64,000 bases of DNA from assembly GCF_044377145.1 (NCBI RefSeq), contig NZ_JBILJQ010000001.1, positions 124,001 to 188,000 on the forward strand, read 5' to 3'. Under the pieces are notes generated by a model. It saw nothing but the letters and a program-made list of their open reading frames with translations. It did not search any database and was not told the origin of the DNA. Numbering within the stretch: position 1 is the stretch's first letter; every line of letters begins with the position of its first letter. This DNA is from Aquimonas sp044377145. GTDB taxonomy: Bacteria; Pseudomonadota; Gammaproteobacteria; Xanthomonadales; Xanthomonadaceae. The translations under genes and the position numbers were made by a program. Positions 35,146 to 47,500 of this stretch are shown here, in pieces.

Positions 35146-36699
35146 ATGCCCGCCATTGTCCTTGCCACCTTGAACGCCCGTTTCGCCCACGCCTCGATGG
35201 GTCTGCGCTGCCTGCGCGCCAACTTGGCCGAGCTGCGCGACGACTCCGTCATCCGCGAATTCGTGATCGGCCAGAAGACCGAGGAGATCGTCGAGAAGCT
35301 GCTGGCGGATGCGCCGCGCGTGCTCGGCCTCGGCGTGTACATCTGGAACGTCGAGGAGACCACTCGCGTGGTGGCGCAGCTGCGCGTGGTCGCGCCCGAG
35401 CTGCTGATCGTGCTCGGCGGCCCCGAGGTCAGCCATGAGGTCGACCAGCAGCGCATCTGCGCTCTGGCCGACTACGTCATCACCGGCTGGGGCGATGTCA
35501 GCTTCACCGAACTCGCGCGTGCGCTGCTGGCCGGCGAACGCCCGCCGGCGCGGGTGATCCCAGGCACGCAGCCGCCGCTGACCGAGCTGGCGATGCCGTA
35601 TGCCGAGTACAGCGAGGACGACCTGCAGCGCCGCCATGTGTATGTCGAGGCCTCGCGCGGCTGCCCGTTCAAATGCGAGTTCTGTCTGTCCGCGCTCGAC
35701 AAGACTGCCTGGCCGTTTCCGCTGCCGGCCTTCCTGCAGGCGCTGGACGATCTCTACGCACGCGGCGCGCGGCAATTCAAGTTCGTCGACCGGACATTCA
35801 ACCTGAAGGTCGACACCTCACTGGCGATCCTCGGCTTCTTTCTGGACAAGCTCACTGCAGCACCCGATGACCCGGTGTTCGTCCACTTCGAGCTGATCCC
35901 CGACCACCTGCCAGAACGCCTGAAGGAAGTCATCGCACAGTTCCCGCCCGGCAGCCTGCAGTTCGAGATCGGCATCCAGAGCTTCAACCCGGAAGTGCAG
36001 GCGCGGGTCTCGCGGCGCCAGAACGACGCCGCCGCCGAGGCCAACCTGCGCTGGCTGCGCGCCCACAGCCGCGCGCATCTGCATGTGGACCTGATCGCGG
36101 GCCTGCCCGGCGAGGACATGACGAGCTTCGCCGCCGGCTTTGATCGGCTGGTGGCGCTGGCCCCGCACGAGGTGCAGTTCGGCATCCTCAAACGCCTGCG
36201 CGGCGCGCCGATCGCGCGCCACACGATGGAGTTCGGGCTGCGTTTCAACCCGGATCCGCCCTACAACATCCTCGCCACCAACGCAGTCGACTTCGCCACC
36301 CTGCAGCGGCTGTCGCGGTTCTCGCGCTACTGGGACATCGTCGCCAATTCCGGCCGCCACCCGCGCGGCCTGGCCCTGCTGCTGGGCAGCTCGCCGTTCG
36401 CGCACTTTCTCGACTTCAGCGACTGGCTGTACGCGCGCATCGGCCAGACCCATGCGATCGCGCACGAGCGTCTGGTGCTGCTGATGCGTGAGCATCTGCA
36501 TGCCTTGGGCGACAAGCCATCCGAGCAGATCGACCGCGCCCTGGTGGAGGACTACCGCGCCGCTGGCGGCCGCTCACGCTTCGACTTCGAGCCCGCCGAC
36601 AGCGCCGCCCCGCTGCCGCGCAGCCGCGGCGGCCAAAGCGCGGGTGCCACGCCGAAGCGCCAGGCCCGGCATCTGCAGGCGGGCGCAACCGGAAGCTGA
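35146..36699 (+). CDS. B12-binding-domain radical SAM protein (DUF4080 type)
   Basis: Protein of 517 residues. The N-terminal about 140 residues form a cobalamin-binding Rossmann-like domain (LGLGVYIWNVEETTRVV, IVLGGPEVSHE). The radical SAM core carries the [4Fe-4S] cluster motif GCPFKCEFC (Cys173, Cys177, Cys180), and KFVDRTFNL and FEIGIQSFNPEVQARVSR further along. The C-terminal about 180 residues match the conserved domain of unknown function found in this family. The reaction is not known. ATG 35146 was chosen because upstream residues are not conserved in character; its ribosome binding site is weak. It stands alone between divergent and convergent neighbours. Confidence 0.85.
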   Translation: MPAIVLATLNARFAHASMGLRCLRANLAELRDDSVIREFVIGQKTEEIVEKLLADAPRVLGLGVYIWNVEETTRVVAQLRVVAPELLIVLGGPEVSHEVDQQRICALADYVITGWGDVSFTELARALLAGERPPARVIPGTQPPLTELAMPYAEYSEDDLQRRHVYVEASRGCPFKCEFCLSALDKTAWPFPLPAFLQALDDLYARGARQFKFVDRTFNLKVDTSLAILGFFLDKLTAAPDDPVFVHFELIPDHLPERLKEVIAQFPPGSLQFEIGIQSFNPEVQARVSRRQNDAAAEANLRWLRAHSRAHLHVDLIAGLPGEDMTSFAAGFDRLVALAPHEVQFGILKRLRGAPIARHTMEFGLRFNPDPPYNILATNAVDFATLQRLSRFSRYWDIVANSGRHPRGLALLLGSSPFAHFLDFSDWLYARIGQTHAIAHERLVLLMREHLHALGDKPSEQIDRALVEDYRAAGGRSRFDFEPADSAAPLPRSRGGQSAGATPKRQARHLQAGATGS

Positions 36700-36764
36700 G
36701 GCGGTGTCGGGCGCACCCGCGTGCTCCCGATCGCGAGAGCGGATGATTGCGCGGCGCGCTGGCC

Positions 36765-37340
36765 TCAGCCGCCCGCTCGCCCGAGCGCGGCAACGGCAGT
36801 GAGCCAGCGCTGACGCTGCGCCGGCGTGGCGTGTCGCAGCGGTGCAAACGCGGTCAGGCGCACCGGCCGAATGCCGCAGAACTCCAGCACGGTCTGGCGC
36901 ATCTGCCGGTGTGCGGGCGCGCCCCAGACCCAGCGGAAGTACCAGCCGGGCGTATCGAGGGTGGTGATCAGGCGTGCGCTGCGGCCGCTGAGCAGGCGGT
37001 CCCAGAACGGAGAGTTCTTGCGGTAGCGGAAGCCAAAACCCGGCAGCAGCAGGCGATCCAGAAAGCCCTTCAACAGCGCCGGCACCCCACCCCACCAGAC
37101 CGGGTACACGAACACCAGATGCTCGGCCCACAGGATGTCGGCCTGGGCGCGCTGCAGATCGGGCTCCAGCGGCTGGATCTCGCGATAACCACGATGCAGG
37201 ATCGGATCGAAGTCGAGGGCGTGCAGCCTCAGCTCACGCAGCTCGTGGCCGGCAGCACGCGCGGCATCGGCATAGCTCTGCGCCAGTGCGGCGCAGAAGC
37301 TCTCGGAATCAGGGTGGCCCAGCACCAGCAGGATGCGCAT
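36765..37340 (-). CDS. NAD(P)H:quinone oxidoreductase-like flavoprotein (Flavodoxin_2)
   Basis: Protein of 191 residues with a flavodoxin-like fold. It begins MRILLVLGHPDSESFCAAL (FMN/FAD phosphate loop), with VFVYPVWWGGVPALLKGFLDRLL and a TLDTPGWYFRW segment that match the MdaB/KefF/NQO family. These enzymes reduce quinones and electrophiles by two electrons. A MerR-type promoter sits just upstream and a MerR gene 150 bp upstream, which suggests induction by a redox-active or electrophilic compound. Confidence 0.85.
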   Translation of the reverse strand: MRILLVLGHPDSESFCAALAQSYADAARAAGHELRELRLHALDFDPILHRGYREIQPLEPDLQRAQADILWAEHLVFVYPVWWGGVPALLKGFLDRLLLPGFGFRYRKNSPFWDRLLSGRSARLITTLDTPGWYFRWVWGAPAHRQMRQTVLEFCGIRPVRLTAFAPLRHATPAQRQRWLTAVAALGRAGG

Positions 37341-37370
37341 CGCGGTTCACTCGTTGACGTCAGGACCGCC

Positions 37371-37402
37371 AGTGTTCCATCTGCCCCATGGGGCAGAGTC
37401 AA
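37371..37402 (-). promoter_or_regulatory. MerR-type promoter with 20-bp spacer and central palindrome
   Basis: On the minus strand TTGACT (37402-37397) and AACACT (37376-37371) are separated by 20 bp, longer than the usual 17. The spacer contains the perfect 16-bp palindrome CTGCCCCATGGGGCAG (37381-37396). This is the classic layout of promoters untwisted by MerR-family activators. It points at the quinone-reductase-like gene 31 bp downstream. Confidence 0.65.
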
Positions 37403-37489
37403 GCACTGGTTTCGTCGAGTCGACACAGCGCTTCCGCGCACACGACTGCCGTGATCGCAATCCATGTTCAGCGGACAAGCTCGCTGCGC

Positions 37490-37864
37490 TCATGCCTTCA
37501 CGCAGGCGGCCACCGAAGCCGGATGCGTGACGGCCTCCGGGCAGGCGATCAACTCGGCGATGCCCGCGTCGATCCGCGCCAGCTCGGCCTGCAGCCGGGC
37601 GATCTCGGCCTGCGTCCGCTCGCGTTTTGCGTGCAGGCGCCGCAGCACTTCCTGCCAATCGGCGCGCTCGACCCAATCGAGCTCGGCCAGCCGGAAACCG
37701 AAGCCCTGGGCCAGCCGGATCATCTGCACGCGATCGAGCTGCGTATCGCTGTAGATCCGATAGCGCCCGCGACGCGCGACGGCGCCGAGCAGGCCCAGCG
37801 ATTCGTAATGCCGCAGCGCTTTCGCGCTGGCGCCGGTGGCGCGGCTCAGATGTCCGATCTGCAT
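37490..37864 (-). CDS. MerR-family transcriptional regulator
   Basis: Protein of 124 residues. The N-terminal winged helix (MQIGHLSRATGASAKALRHYESLGLL, then RYRIYSDTQLDRV) is typical of MerR proteins. A long coiled-coil dimerisation helix follows (about 80-112, LHAKRERTQAEIARLQAELARID) and a short tail with one Cys in IACPEA. The likely target is the promoter at 37371-37402 in front of the next gene. The small effector region gives no clear ligand; two Cys in the tail (ACPEAV, AACVKA) could sense metal or redox state. Confidence 0.85.
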   Translation of the reverse strand: MQIGHLSRATGASAKALRHYESLGLLGAVARRGRYRIYSDTQLDRVQMIRLAQGFGFRLAELDWVERADWQEVLRRLHAKRERTQAEIARLQAELARIDAGIAELIACPEAVTHPASVAACVKA

Positions 37865-37928
37865 CAGCGCACGGCGCGACGGAGTGAAAGCTTGCCGGCC
37901 GCGCCGGCCGCAATTCGCGGCTGCAGGC

Positions 37929-38834
37929 TCATGCCTGCACACTCCGCGCATCGCGCCGTAGCCCCTCTCGCACCGCCACGCCGGTGGCGGGGAAATCGCA
38001 AAACACCGCATCCACTCCCAATCGCAGTGCAGCGGCAAGCTCGTTACGCACATCGGTATGACCTTCGCCCACACGATCATCGCGATAGGTCCATGGATGC
38101 ACGCGCAGGCCGGCCGCATGAGCCGCCTCGAGCAGGCCACTGCTGCGTTCGGGCGCGCGCCACAGCAGGCGTTTGTCGACGCCAAGGCCGTGCAGCCAAT
38201 CGCCATGCGCGGCGACGGCCGCGTGCCAGTCATCCGACTGCGCGAGCAGCAGGGTGCAGGGCAGGCCCGTGGCCGCATGCACGCGACGCAGCGGTTCGAC
38301 CTCGAAGCACTGCACCCAGATCTCAACGGCGGAGGGCAGTTGCTGCAGTGATTGAAGAAACAGCGGCACCGGGTCCAGGCCGCGGGCAGTGAACTCGGCC
38401 GGATGCTTCAGCTCCGGGTACAGGCGAATCGGCTGGGCGCGTTCAAGCGCCGCCTGTGCTGCCCATTCGAGCAGCTGCGGCCAACTCGGCACGCCGTGGT
38501 AGCCGTCGTGCTGGCGGCTGCGTCCTTCGAAGGGTTGGCGCGCGCGCAGGCGGCCGATTTCTTTCGCGCTGAAATCGGTCGACAGCCAGTCCTCACCGCG
38601 GCAGCGCGCGCTGAACTCGGCATGCGAGGCGATATCGGTGCTGTGCGCCAAGGCGGGTTCATGCCGGGCAATCAGCATCCCGTCGGCGGTCGGCACCAGA
38701 TCGGGCTCGATCACGTCGGCGCCCTGCCCCAGACCCAGCGCATAAGCGACCAGGGTGTGCTCGGGCAGCAGACCGCTGGCGCCGCGGTGGGCAATCACCA
38801 GCGGGGGTTCGCCATCGAGGGTGTTCCAGATCAT
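37929..38834 (-). CDS. Glycerophosphodiester phosphodiesterase family protein
   Basis: Protein of 301 residues without signal peptide, predicted cytoplasmic. GDPD motifs are present: VIAHRGASGLLPEHTLVAYALGL (catalytic His-Arg and the metal Glu), DVIEPDLVPTADGMLIARHE (metal Asp/Glu and second His), YPELKHPAEF (Glu/Lys) and CDFPATGV at the end. It hydrolyses glycerophosphodiesters to glycerol-3-phosphate and an alcohol. ATG 38834 follows GAGGTG and replaces a longer open frame. It lies upstream of the merR gene on the same strand. Confidence 0.88.
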   Translation of the reverse strand: MIWNTLDGEPPLVIAHRGASGLLPEHTLVAYALGLGQGADVIEPDLVPTADGMLIARHEPALAHSTDIASHAEFSARCRGEDWLSTDFSAKEIGRLRARQPFEGRSRQHDGYHGVPSWPQLLEWAAQAALERAQPIRLYPELKHPAEFTARGLDPVPLFLQSLQQLPSAVEIWVQCFEVEPLRRVHAATGLPCTLLLAQSDDWHAAVAAHGDWLHGLGVDKRLLWRAPERSSGLLEAAHAAGLRVHPWTYRDDRVGEGHTDVRNELAAALRLGVDAVFCDFPATGVAVREGLRRDARSVQA

Positions 38835-38912
38835 TCGGCACCTCGTGCATGAGCGGCGCAGCTTGCCGGGTTCCGATGACAGCCGTGCGCGCACAGTTTC
38901 ATCGCTGAACGT

Positions 38913-39512
38913 TCAGCCGACCGACCCACGGGCCAGGAAGGCGACCACGCCATCCAGAAACATCTGCACCGAAAGTGCGACCAGCAGCATGCCCATCAGA
39001 CGCTCAACCGCAGTCAGCACGCGGCGCCCGAGCAGACGGTAGAGGAAGGTCGACGAGAACAGGATCACCGCCGTCGCCAGCCAGGCCAGGAACAGGGCCA
39101 GGCTGAAGTCGCCCATCCGACCCGGCTCGGAGCTCGACATCAGCATCACCGCGGCCATGCCGGACGGACCGGCGATCAGCGGGATCGCCATCGGCACGAT
39201 GAAGGGCTCACCCTCCGGCGTCTCGCCGAATACGCCCTCGGGGGTCGGGAAGATCATCCGGATGCCGATCAGGAACAGCACGATGCCGCCGGCGATCGAC
39301 ACCGATTCCTGGCGCAGATGCATCGCCGCGAGGATGTACTGGCCACCCCACAGGAAGGCGAACAGCACGCCCAGCGCGATCAGCAGCTCGCGCGCCAAAA
39401 CCCAGCGCTGGCGCTCGGCCGGAACCTGCTTCAGCAGGCTCAGAAAGATCGGCACATTGCCCAGTGGATCCAGAATCATGAACAGCAGGATCGCGGCCGA
39501 CAGGGTGCTCAT
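38913..39512 (-). CDS. MarC family membrane protein
   Basis: Integral membrane protein of 199 residues with about six helices and the family's features LFMILDPLGNVPIFLSLL at the N-terminus and VPMAIPLIAGPSGMAAVML in the middle. The molecular function of MarC/YhgN proteins is unknown despite the name. The start overlaps the SDR gene stop by 4 bp (ATGA), making it the last gene of a three-gene operon. Confidence 0.88.
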   Translation of the reverse strand: MSTLSAAILLFMILDPLGNVPIFLSLLKQVPAERQRWVLARELLIALGVLFAFLWGGQYILAAMHLRQESVSIAGGIVLFLIGIRMIFPTPEGVFGETPEGEPFIVPMAIPLIAGPSGMAAVMLMSSSEPGRMGDFSLALFLAWLATAVILFSSTFLYRLLGRRVLTAVERLMGMLLVALSVQMFLDGVVAFLARGSVG

Positions 39513-40252
39513 GCGCGCAGTACCTCGCCATGCCGCTCGGCGGCAAGGCCCGTCAGCAGCTCAACGCAGCGGGAAGCGTGCGCGGACGGCGGCGGCCATT
39601 GCCCGGGGTCTTCGGCGAAATAGGCCCGCGAGCGCAGATTGCTGCGGGTCGGGCCGGGGCGGAAGCCATTGACCCGCAGCGGTGAGCCTTCGAGCTCCTG
39701 CACCAGGATGCTGAGCACACCTTCCAGTCCATGCTTGCCGATGCCATAGCCGCCCCAGTAGGCGCGGCCGACGAGATCCAGATCTTCAAGGGTGAACACC
39801 AGCGCCGAGGCCTGGCCGCTCGCCACTGCGCTGGCTCGCAGCAGCGGAATCAGTGCGCGGCTGAGCATCAGCGGTGCGGTCAGGTTGATATGAATCGCGC
39901 GGACCAGGTCGAGCGGCTCGCTGTTCTCGATCGAGGCCAGGCCCTTGAACTCGGCCGCGGCATGGAACACCGCGTGCAGCCCGCCCATCTCGGCGTGCAG
40001 GGTATCGGCCAGCTGCGCATAGTCGGCCGGCGTCGCGCCTTCGAGATCCAGCGGATAGATCGCCGGCTCCGGGCTGCCATCGGCGACCAGTTGGTCGTAG
40101 ACCTGTCCCAGCTTGGGCACGCGCCGACCGAGCAGAACGACCTGCGCACCGGCCTGGCCCGCAGCGCGCGCGACCTCGGAGCCCAGCCCACCGTGCGCAC
40201 CGACCACCAGCACGGCGCGGCCGGCCAGCGGCTTCTGAGCATCCGCACTCAT
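39509..40252 (-). CDS. Short-chain dehydrogenase/reductase (YciK-like)
   Basis: Protein of 247 residues with the Rossmann dinucleotide motif VVGAHGGLGSEVARAAG (18-34 region), HAAAEF in place of the usual NNAG-type loop, and the catalytic YGIGK pair. The catalytic Ser position falls in VFTLEDLDLVGRAYWGG and is not clear. The best family match is the YciK group of SDRs, whose substrate is unknown. It overlaps grxD upstream and marC downstream by 4 bp each. Confidence 0.82.
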   Translation of the reverse strand: MSADAQKPLAGRAVLVVGAHGGLGSEVARAAGQAGAQVVLLGRRVPKLGQVYDQLVADGSPEPAIYPLDLEGATPADYAQLADTLHAEMGGLHAVFHAAAEFKGLASIENSEPLDLVRAIHINLTAPLMLSRALIPLLRASAVASGQASALVFTLEDLDLVGRAYWGGYGIGKHGLEGVLSILVQELEGSPLRVNGFRPGPTRSNLRSRAYFAEDPGQWPPPSAHASRCVELLTGLAAERHGEVLRA

Positions 40253-40572
40253 GCCGGCTTCTGCGCCTCGGCGACGATGCGCGCCAGCTCGCCGGCCTCA
40301 TGCAGCTCCAGGGTGATGTCGCAGCCGCCGATCAACTCGCCGTGGATGAACAGCTGCGGGAAGGTGGGCCAGTTCGAAAACCGCGGCAGTCCCGCGCGCA
40401 CTTCCGGGTCCTGCAGCACATTGACGGAATGGAACTTCGCGCCGCAGGCCTTCAGTGCCTCGACCGTGCGGCTGGAGAAGCCGCACATCGGAAACTGCGG
40501 CGTGCCCTTCATGAACAGCACGATCGGCTGTTCGTCGAGGACGGCTTTGATGCGATCGAGGGTGGCGTTCAT
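40249..40572 (-). CDS. grxD: Monothiol glutaredoxin (Grx4 family)
   Basis: Protein of 107 residues with the monothiol active site CGFS (Cys30) preceded by MKGTPQFPM, and the glutathione-binding elements WPTFPQLFIHGELIGGCDI. Grx4-type proteins bind and transfer [2Fe-2S] clusters and act in iron homeostasis. GGAG lies before ATG 40572. It is divergent from sodB, the Fe-type superoxide dismutase; the 260-bp space between has the -10-like TACAAT at 40682 but no clear -35. Confidence 0.93.
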   Translation of the reverse strand: MNATLDRIKAVLDEQPIVLFMKGTPQFPMCGFSSRTVEALKACGAKFHSVNVLQDPEVRAGLPRFSNWPTFPQLFIHGELIGGCDITLELHEAGELARIVAEAQKPA

Positions 40573-40832
40573 GCGCTGCTCCAAGGGCGCCGGTGCGATC
40601 AGCGCCGGCAGTTGCGGGGGGAAGGAAGCGTCGTTGGCGACTTGAACATCCTGCTCACGTCGAGCCAATGGGACGGCTTGCTACAATTTTCCCACACGAG
40701 GCCGCCGTACAGTGCATGCGCTGTCAGCCGACGTCTCGCGTGGCCCCGGCACAACGCCGTGGCGCCGCGGCCCGGTGGGTCCATTGACCTGCCGCCGCAT
40801 TCCCCTCCACCGCTCGCCCTGAAGGAACCGTC

Positions 40833-41411
40833 ATGGCCATCGAACTGCCAGCCCTGCCCTACGCCCGCGACGCCCTCGCCCCGCACATCTCGGCCGAGAC
40901 GATCGACTTCCACTACGGCAAACATCACCAGACCTATGTCACCAATCTGAACAACCAGATTGCCGGCACCGATTTCGAAGCCAAGGATCTGGAAGCCATC
41001 ATCCGCAGCTCGACCGGCGGCATGTTCAACAACGCCGCCCAGGTGTGGAACCACACCTTCTATTGGAACTGCCTGGCGCCCAACGGCGGTGGTGAGCCGA
41101 CCGGCAAGCTGGCCGAGGCCATCAATGCCGCGTTCGGCAGCTTTGCCGAGTTCAAGGACAAGTTCACCCAGACCGCACTGACCACCTTCGGCTCCGGCTG
41201 GGCTTGGCTGGTGCAACGTCCGGACGGCAGCCTCGCGCTGGTGTCGACCTCGAACGCCGCCACCCCGCTGACCGGCGACGACCGCGCCCTGCTGACCTGC
41301 GACGTGTGGGAACACGCCTACTACGTCGACTACCGCAACGCACGGCCGAAGTACGTCGAGGCGTTCTGGAATCTGGTCAACTGGGACTTCGTCAGCCGCC
41401 AGATGGCGTAA
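40833..41411 (+). CDS. sodB: Superoxide dismutase, Fe type
   Basis: Enzyme of 192 residues that dismutates superoxide. Metal ligands are His27 (DFHYGKHH), His74 (VWNHTFYWN), Asp157 and His161 (DVWEHAYYVDYRNARPKYV). Phe/Trp and Gln residues near the site (GGMFNNAAQVWNHTFYW) favour the iron form. AAGGAA lies eight bases before the ATG. Cytoplasmic, no signal peptide. Confidence 0.95.
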   Translation: MAIELPALPYARDALAPHISAETIDFHYGKHHQTYVTNLNNQIAGTDFEAKDLEAIIRSSTGGMFNNAAQVWNHTFYWNCLAPNGGGEPTGKLAEAINAAFGSFAEFKDKFTQTALTTFGSGWAWLVQRPDGSLALVSTSNAATPLTGDDRALLTCDVWEHAYYVDYRNARPKYVEAFWNLVNWDFVSRQMA

Positions 41412-41420
41412 GCGAACTCC

Positions 41421-41450
41421 TTGTGGATCGATAAGCCGCTGTGCTAAAGT
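41421..41450 (+). promoter_or_regulatory. Probable tRNA-Val promoter
   Basis: TTGTGG (41421-41426) and TAAAGT (41445-41450) are 18 bp apart and are followed by the GC-rich stretch CGCGGCCCGC, like stringently controlled stable-RNA promoters. The tRNA begins 18 bases after the -10 element. Confidence 0.5.
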
Positions 41451-41467
41451 TCGCGGCCCGCACAGCC

Positions 41468-41542
41468 GGGCAGTTAGCTCAGCGGTAGAGCACTACCTTG
41501 ACATGGTAGGGGTCACAGGTTCGATCCCTGTACTGCCCACCA
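41468..41542 (+). tRNA. tRNA-Val (anticodon GAC)
   Basis: A 75-base cloverleaf with acceptor GGGCAGT/ACTGCCC, D-arm GCTC-AGCGGTA-GAGC, anticodon stem CTACC/GGTAG around TTGACAT (anticodon GAC), T-arm ACAGG-TTCGATC-CCTGT and encoded CCA. It decodes GUC/GUU valine codons. Confidence 0.96.
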
Positions 41543-41552
41543 GCTTCATCAG

Positions 41553-41582
41553 AAAGCCCCGCCTCGCAGCGGGGCTTTTTGT
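41553..41582 (+). terminator. Rho-independent terminator after tRNA-Val
   Basis: AAAGCCCCGC (41553-41562) pairs with GCGGGGCTTT (41569-41578) around a 6-base loop and is followed by T-rich TTTTTGTTT. Confidence 0.92.
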
Positions 41583-41665
41583 TTGGCCGGCGGAGGTTGC
41601 CTCCCGTGTCACGGCCAGGTCCATCGGCGATACTCGCGCCCCCCTTGTGCCACGCGCGAACCCTC

Positions 41666-44356
<2,691 letters not shown>

Positions 44357-44536
44357 TTGCCAAAGAGACTCGGCCGCGACCTCGTCCCTGCATTCTGAGA
44401 TGAGCCCGGAGGCAACGGTCTTGCGACATGTGCCCGATCTCACAAAAAACCGCATGATGCACGCCGAATGTTGCGTGTCGACTGCAGCATCGTCTGTTGC
44501 TGCCATCGACCCGAATCGGTCTTGACCAGGGGCCTC

Positions 44537-47500
44537 ATGTCGCACTCGATCCTCCGCGCCTTCGCCTGCGGTGCGCTGCGCTTGCTTATGCTCGCTGGGC
44601 TGATCGCTGCTTCGACCGCAGCGGCGAGCGCGCGCTTTCAGGTATTCACTTCCCGCGATGGCCTGCCGCAGCAACAGGTCTTGAGCCTGCACCAGGACGG
44701 GCTGGGCTATCTGTGGGTCGGCACTTTCAGCGGGCTGGGCCGCTACAACGGCCGCGAGTTCCGCACCTACAGCACCGCCGACGGCCTGGCCAGCAACACC
44801 GTGCAGGCGATGGCGACCACGACTGATGGTCAGCTTTGGGTGGGCACCACGCGCGGCTTGTGCCGACGTGCGCAGAACAACACACGATTCGAGTGCCCGA
44901 GCCTCGCACCGTTGCCGGCGGTGTCGGTGCAGGCGCTGGTCACCACCGGCAGCAGCTTGCTGGTCGGCAGCGCCGAGGGCCTGTTCCTGCTGCTTCCGGC
45001 GGTCGAAGGCGGTGATCTGCAGCAGCCCGAGGTGCGCCGGATCGTGCCTTCACTGAACATCAGCAGCCTCGCCGGCGCTGAAGACGGCAGCGTCTGGATT
45101 GGCACTCAAACCGGCCTGCTGCGCTGGAGCCCGGTGAGTGGCCAGTACGCCACGGTACATCTGCCGATGGGTGAAGCCAGCGCGATCTCGGCCCTGCTCA
45201 GCGAACCCGACGGGGTGTGGATCGGCAGCAGCAACGGCCTGCTGAAGATGGCCGAGGGCGCCATCGTGCCGATCCCCGGCCTGCCCGAGCAGGCCGTCGA
45301 CATGCCGATCTCGGCGATCGCACGTGGGCCCAACGGTGAACTCTGGGCGACCGGCAACCGCGGCGTGCTGCGCCTGCGCACCGATCAGGCTCGCCTGCTG
45401 CAGACCGACGACGGACTGGCCAATCTGCACAACCACACCGTGCTGGTGGATCGCGAGGGCATCGTCTGGATCGGCAGCGACGGCGGCCTGAGCCGGCTGC
45501 AGACGGGCGATTTCGAGTCCTATCTACGCGGCGATGGGCTGCTCGGCGAAATGGCCCGGGTGGTGCGCGAAGACGCCGAGGGCCGGCTCTGGATCGGCTC
45601 GCGCGAAGGCGTGCAGATCGTCAGCCACGATGGTCAGCGCTGGCGCTTCGATCGTGCGCAGACGATCACCCGCGCGCAGGGCCTGATCGACGAGCGCGTG
45701 TACGACGTCGCCTTTCCGGCCCGCGGCGAAGCCCTGATCGCCACCAATCACGGCGTGGCCCACTGGCGCGAGGGCGAGGGCGTGGTGCGCGTGATCCTTG
45801 AGCAGGATGGCCTGCCGGCGCAGGCGACGCGCTCGCTGCGGGTCGAGGCCGATGGCCGGGTCTGGATCGGCACCATGACCGGTGTGGCGCTGATGCGCGA
45901 CGGCGAAGTGCGCGCAGTCGCCGATCCGCTGCTGTCGCAGGCACGCGCGCTGAGCATTCGCGAAGATGGCCGTGGACGGCTGTGGTTCGGCACCCTGCAC
46001 CACGGCCTGCTGCGGATGGACACTGATGGCAGCGTCCGCCGGCTGGGCAGCGATGCCGGTCTCACCGACGAGATCATCTGGGACATCGCTGTCGATGGCG
46101 AGGGCGGACTGTGGATCGGCAGCAATGGCGACGGCCTGTTGCACATCGATCGGGAGGACCGGGTCGAACGCTTCACCACGCAGGACGGACTGGTCGACAA
46201 CTTCGTCTGGAACGTATTGGCCGAACCAGATGGCACGGTCTGGGCCTATACCAGCCGCGGACTGGCGCGCAAAAGCCAACAGGGCTTCTCGCACTTCGGC
46301 GAGGCCGATGGCCTGCCCAGCCCCGAGGGGTCGGCCACCGCCGCGCTGCGAACCCGCACGGGCGAGCTGTGGTTCGGCGCATCCACCGGCCTGACCCGAT
46401 ACGCGCCGGATGTGGCCGCCCGCGCGCCGCAGTCGCCCGCGGTGATCATCGAAGAGGCAACGGCCGGCGGCGCCCAGGTGCAGGCCGGCAGCAGCTTGCC
46501 GGGGGGCGCGCGCGATCTGGCGCTGCAGTTCGCGGCGCTGCACCTGCAGCGCCCGCAGGATCTTTCCTATCGCTTCCGCCTGCTCGGTGGCGATGGCGCC
46601 TGGTCGGCCCCGTCCGCCTATCGGCCGATCACCTATGCCGCACTCGCGCCGGCCAGCTACGTGTTCGAGGTGCAGGCGCGTGCCGGCAGTGGCGACTGGG
46701 GCCCGATTAGCGCGTTCGCCTTCGACGTTCCACCCGCCGCCTGGGAGCGCCCCGGTCTGTACGTGCTCGGCCTGCTCGCACTGCTCGCCGCCTTGGGCCT
46801 GCTGGTGCGCTTCCGCCTGCGGCGCGCCGAGGCCCGCAGAACCGAGTTGGAAGCCCAGATCCAGAGCCGCACGCTGGCGCTGGCCGAGGCCAACCGCCGG
46901 TTGGAGCAGGCCTCGCTGAGCGACCCGCTGACCGGGCTCGCCAATCGCCGCTTTCTGGCGCGCCAGGTGAGTGCTGATGTCGCGCAGCTGCGGCGCGTGT
47001 ATCGCAGCCCGGCCGCACCCGGCGTGCACCGTGATCTGGTCTTTCTGATGGTCGATATCGATCACTTCAAGCAGATCAACGACAGCCACGGCCATGCCGC
47101 CGGTGACAACGTGCTGCGGCGCTTTGCCGCCCTGCTGGTGGACTTGATTCGCGAGTCCGACTACGCGGTGCGCTGGGGAGGCGAGGAGTTCCTGATCGTC
47201 GCCCGCCAGGCTGACGCACACCAGGCCGGGGCGATGGCCGAACGCATCGTCCAGCGCGTGCGCGACACCCGCTTTCCGCTGGAGGGCGGCCAGGGCGAGC
47301 TTGGCTGCACCTGCTCGATCGGCGTCGCCGCAGCACCCTTCATCCCCGGTGATCCGGAGTCGCTGGAGTGGGAGCAGGTGGTGGCGCTGGCGGATGCCGC
47401 TGTCTATCACGCCAAACGCCGCGGCCGCGACGGCTGGGTGGAAGTGGCCGCGGCCCCAAACACTTGCAGCGCCGACCTGCCCGATCTGCTGGAAGGCGCC

